Under the pieces are notes generated by a model. That model had not been told where the DNA came from. It did no database searches and was given only the letters and a program-made list of their open reading frames with translations. Below are positions 63,501 to 64,000 of a DNA stretch of 64,000 nt, piece after piece; position 1 is the stretch's first letter; the number at the start of each line of letters is the position of its first letter. Source of the stretch: [Phormidium] sp. LEGE 05292. Its GTDB lineage: Bacteria > Cyanobacteriota > Cyanobacteriia > Cyanobacteriales > Aerosakkonemataceae. Made by a program: the position numbers and the translations under genes. The DNA is taken from the NCBI RefSeq assembly GCF_015207735.1, contig NZ_JADEWG010000003.1:62001-126000 (forward strand). Reading direction: 5' to 3'.

Positions 63501-64000
63501 ATGACCGATCCGATTCGCTTCCTCATGTGCTCTCCCGACCATTACGATGTAGATTATGTAATTAATCCTTGGATGGAGGGTAATATACACAAATCTTCCC
63601 GCGATCGCGCTGTCGAACAGTGGGAAAAATTACACCATGTTCTTAAAGATCATGCGTTAGTCGATTTGGTTAAACCGGAAAAAGGTTGGCCTGATATGGT
63701 ATTTACCGCTAACGCAGGTTTAGTATTAGGTAAAAATGTTGTTTTGAGCCGTTTTTATCATAAAGAACGCCAAGGGGAAGAACCGTATTTTAAAAAATGG
63801 TTTGAAGACCAAGGTTACACAGTTTACGAGTTACCTAAAGATTTACCTTTTGAAGGTGCGGGTGATGCTTTACTCGATCGCGAAGGTCGTTGGTTATGGG
63901 CGGGTTATGGTTTCCGTTCTGAATTAGATTCACACCCTTATTTAGCAAAATGGTTGGATATTGAAGTACTTTCGCTGCGTTTAATTGATGAACGATTCTA
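63501..64000 (+). CDS. argZ: Arginine dihydrolase / AgrE-type enzyme, N-terminal part (cut by window edge)
   Basis: 166 codons visible, running off the end. MTDPIRFLMCSPDHYDVDYVINPWM, GWPDMVFTANAGLVLG and LPFEGAGDALLDREGRWLWAGYGFRSE match the amidinotransferase-fold domain of ArgZ (Synechocystis) and AgrE (Anabaena), which convert arginine to ornithine, CO2 and ammonia in the cyanobacterial ornithine-ammonia cycle. The catalytic His/Cys and any C-terminal LOR/SDH or proline-dehydrogenase part are outside the window, so single-function ArgZ and bifunctional AgrE cannot be told apart. Confidence 0.88.
   Translation, partial: MTDPIRFLMCSPDHYDVDYVINPWMEGNIHKSSRDRAVEQWEKLHHVLKDHALVDLVKPEKGWPDMVFTANAGLVLGKNVVLSRFYHKERQGEEPYFKKWFEDQGYTVYELPKDLPFEGAGDALLDREGRWLWAGYGFRSELDSHPYLAKWLDIEVLSLRLIDERF

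Overview
The window looks like chromosomal DNA from a cyanobacterium, probably a filamentous, large-genome type. It has many GCGATCGC (HIP1) octamers, heptamer tandem repeats and interspersed palindromic repeats of the sort known from Nostoc and Oscillatoria relatives. It also carries clade-specific genes: ndhH, the sufR/sufBCDS locus, an orange-carotenoid-protein-type HCP/CTDH pair, RibF, a CHASE2 cyclase next to a DUF928 gene, and the start of an ArgZ/AgrE-type arginine dihydrolase. I see no rRNA or tRNA genes, CRISPR array or intact insertion sequence.

Layout. 1-8122 (all minus strand) is housekeeping: the N-terminal half of secA, a dihaem cytochrome c, a MoxR ATPase, ribF, an MBL-fold hydrolase, a HAD phosphatase and queG. 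8371-9424 (plus) holds HCP and CTDH, the two halves of an orange carotenoid protein as separate genes. 9433-13147 (minus) is a signalling block with a RsbW-like kinase, a REC-GAF-PP2C phosphatase and a NarL-type regulator. 13788-22760 contains rsmH, a small secreted protein, an M48 protease, ndhH followed by a MidA/NDUFAF7-type methyltransferase, an M14-like hydrolase and a phosphofructokinase. 22956-29360 is the iron-sulfur assembly locus: sufR diverges from sufB-sufC-sufD-sufS, with palindromic candidate operators in between.

29599-32509 is a small accessory island of poorly known genes. It has an HTH/antirepressor-like protein, a GNAT-like protein with a small partner, and an orphan DddA-type deaminase toxin tip overlapping its Imm1-type immunity gene. 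32730-33203 is a TspO protein.

33216-53600 is a large surface-polysaccharide locus, almost all on the minus strand. It has about nine GT4-like glycosyltransferases, one GT9, two GT2, three FkbM methyltransferases, a TylF-like and a class I methyltransferase, a Wzy/ligase-like membrane protein, a YdcF protein and an SGNH hydrolase. Many genes overlap by 4 bp. A decayed GT4 copy sits between two intact genes. No flippase and no nucleotide-sugar synthesis genes are visible.

53644-64000 carries a CHASE2-cyclase-PilZ-like protein whose substrate-selecting residue is Glu rather than Lys, then DUF928, an alpha/beta hydrolase, a conserved small protein, aroC overlapping a second MBL-fold paralogue, a CYP120-like P450, a GDSL lipoprotein and the partial arginine dihydrolase.

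The observations I rate highest are the orphan deaminase toxin/Imm1 cassette, the ndhH-MidA adjacency with the target arginine conserved, the Glu-type cyclase fused to a PilZ-like tail, the HCP/CTDH pair, the GT4 pseudogene scar and the nested inverted-repeat element after ndhH. All functional assignments come from reading motifs; no database search was run.
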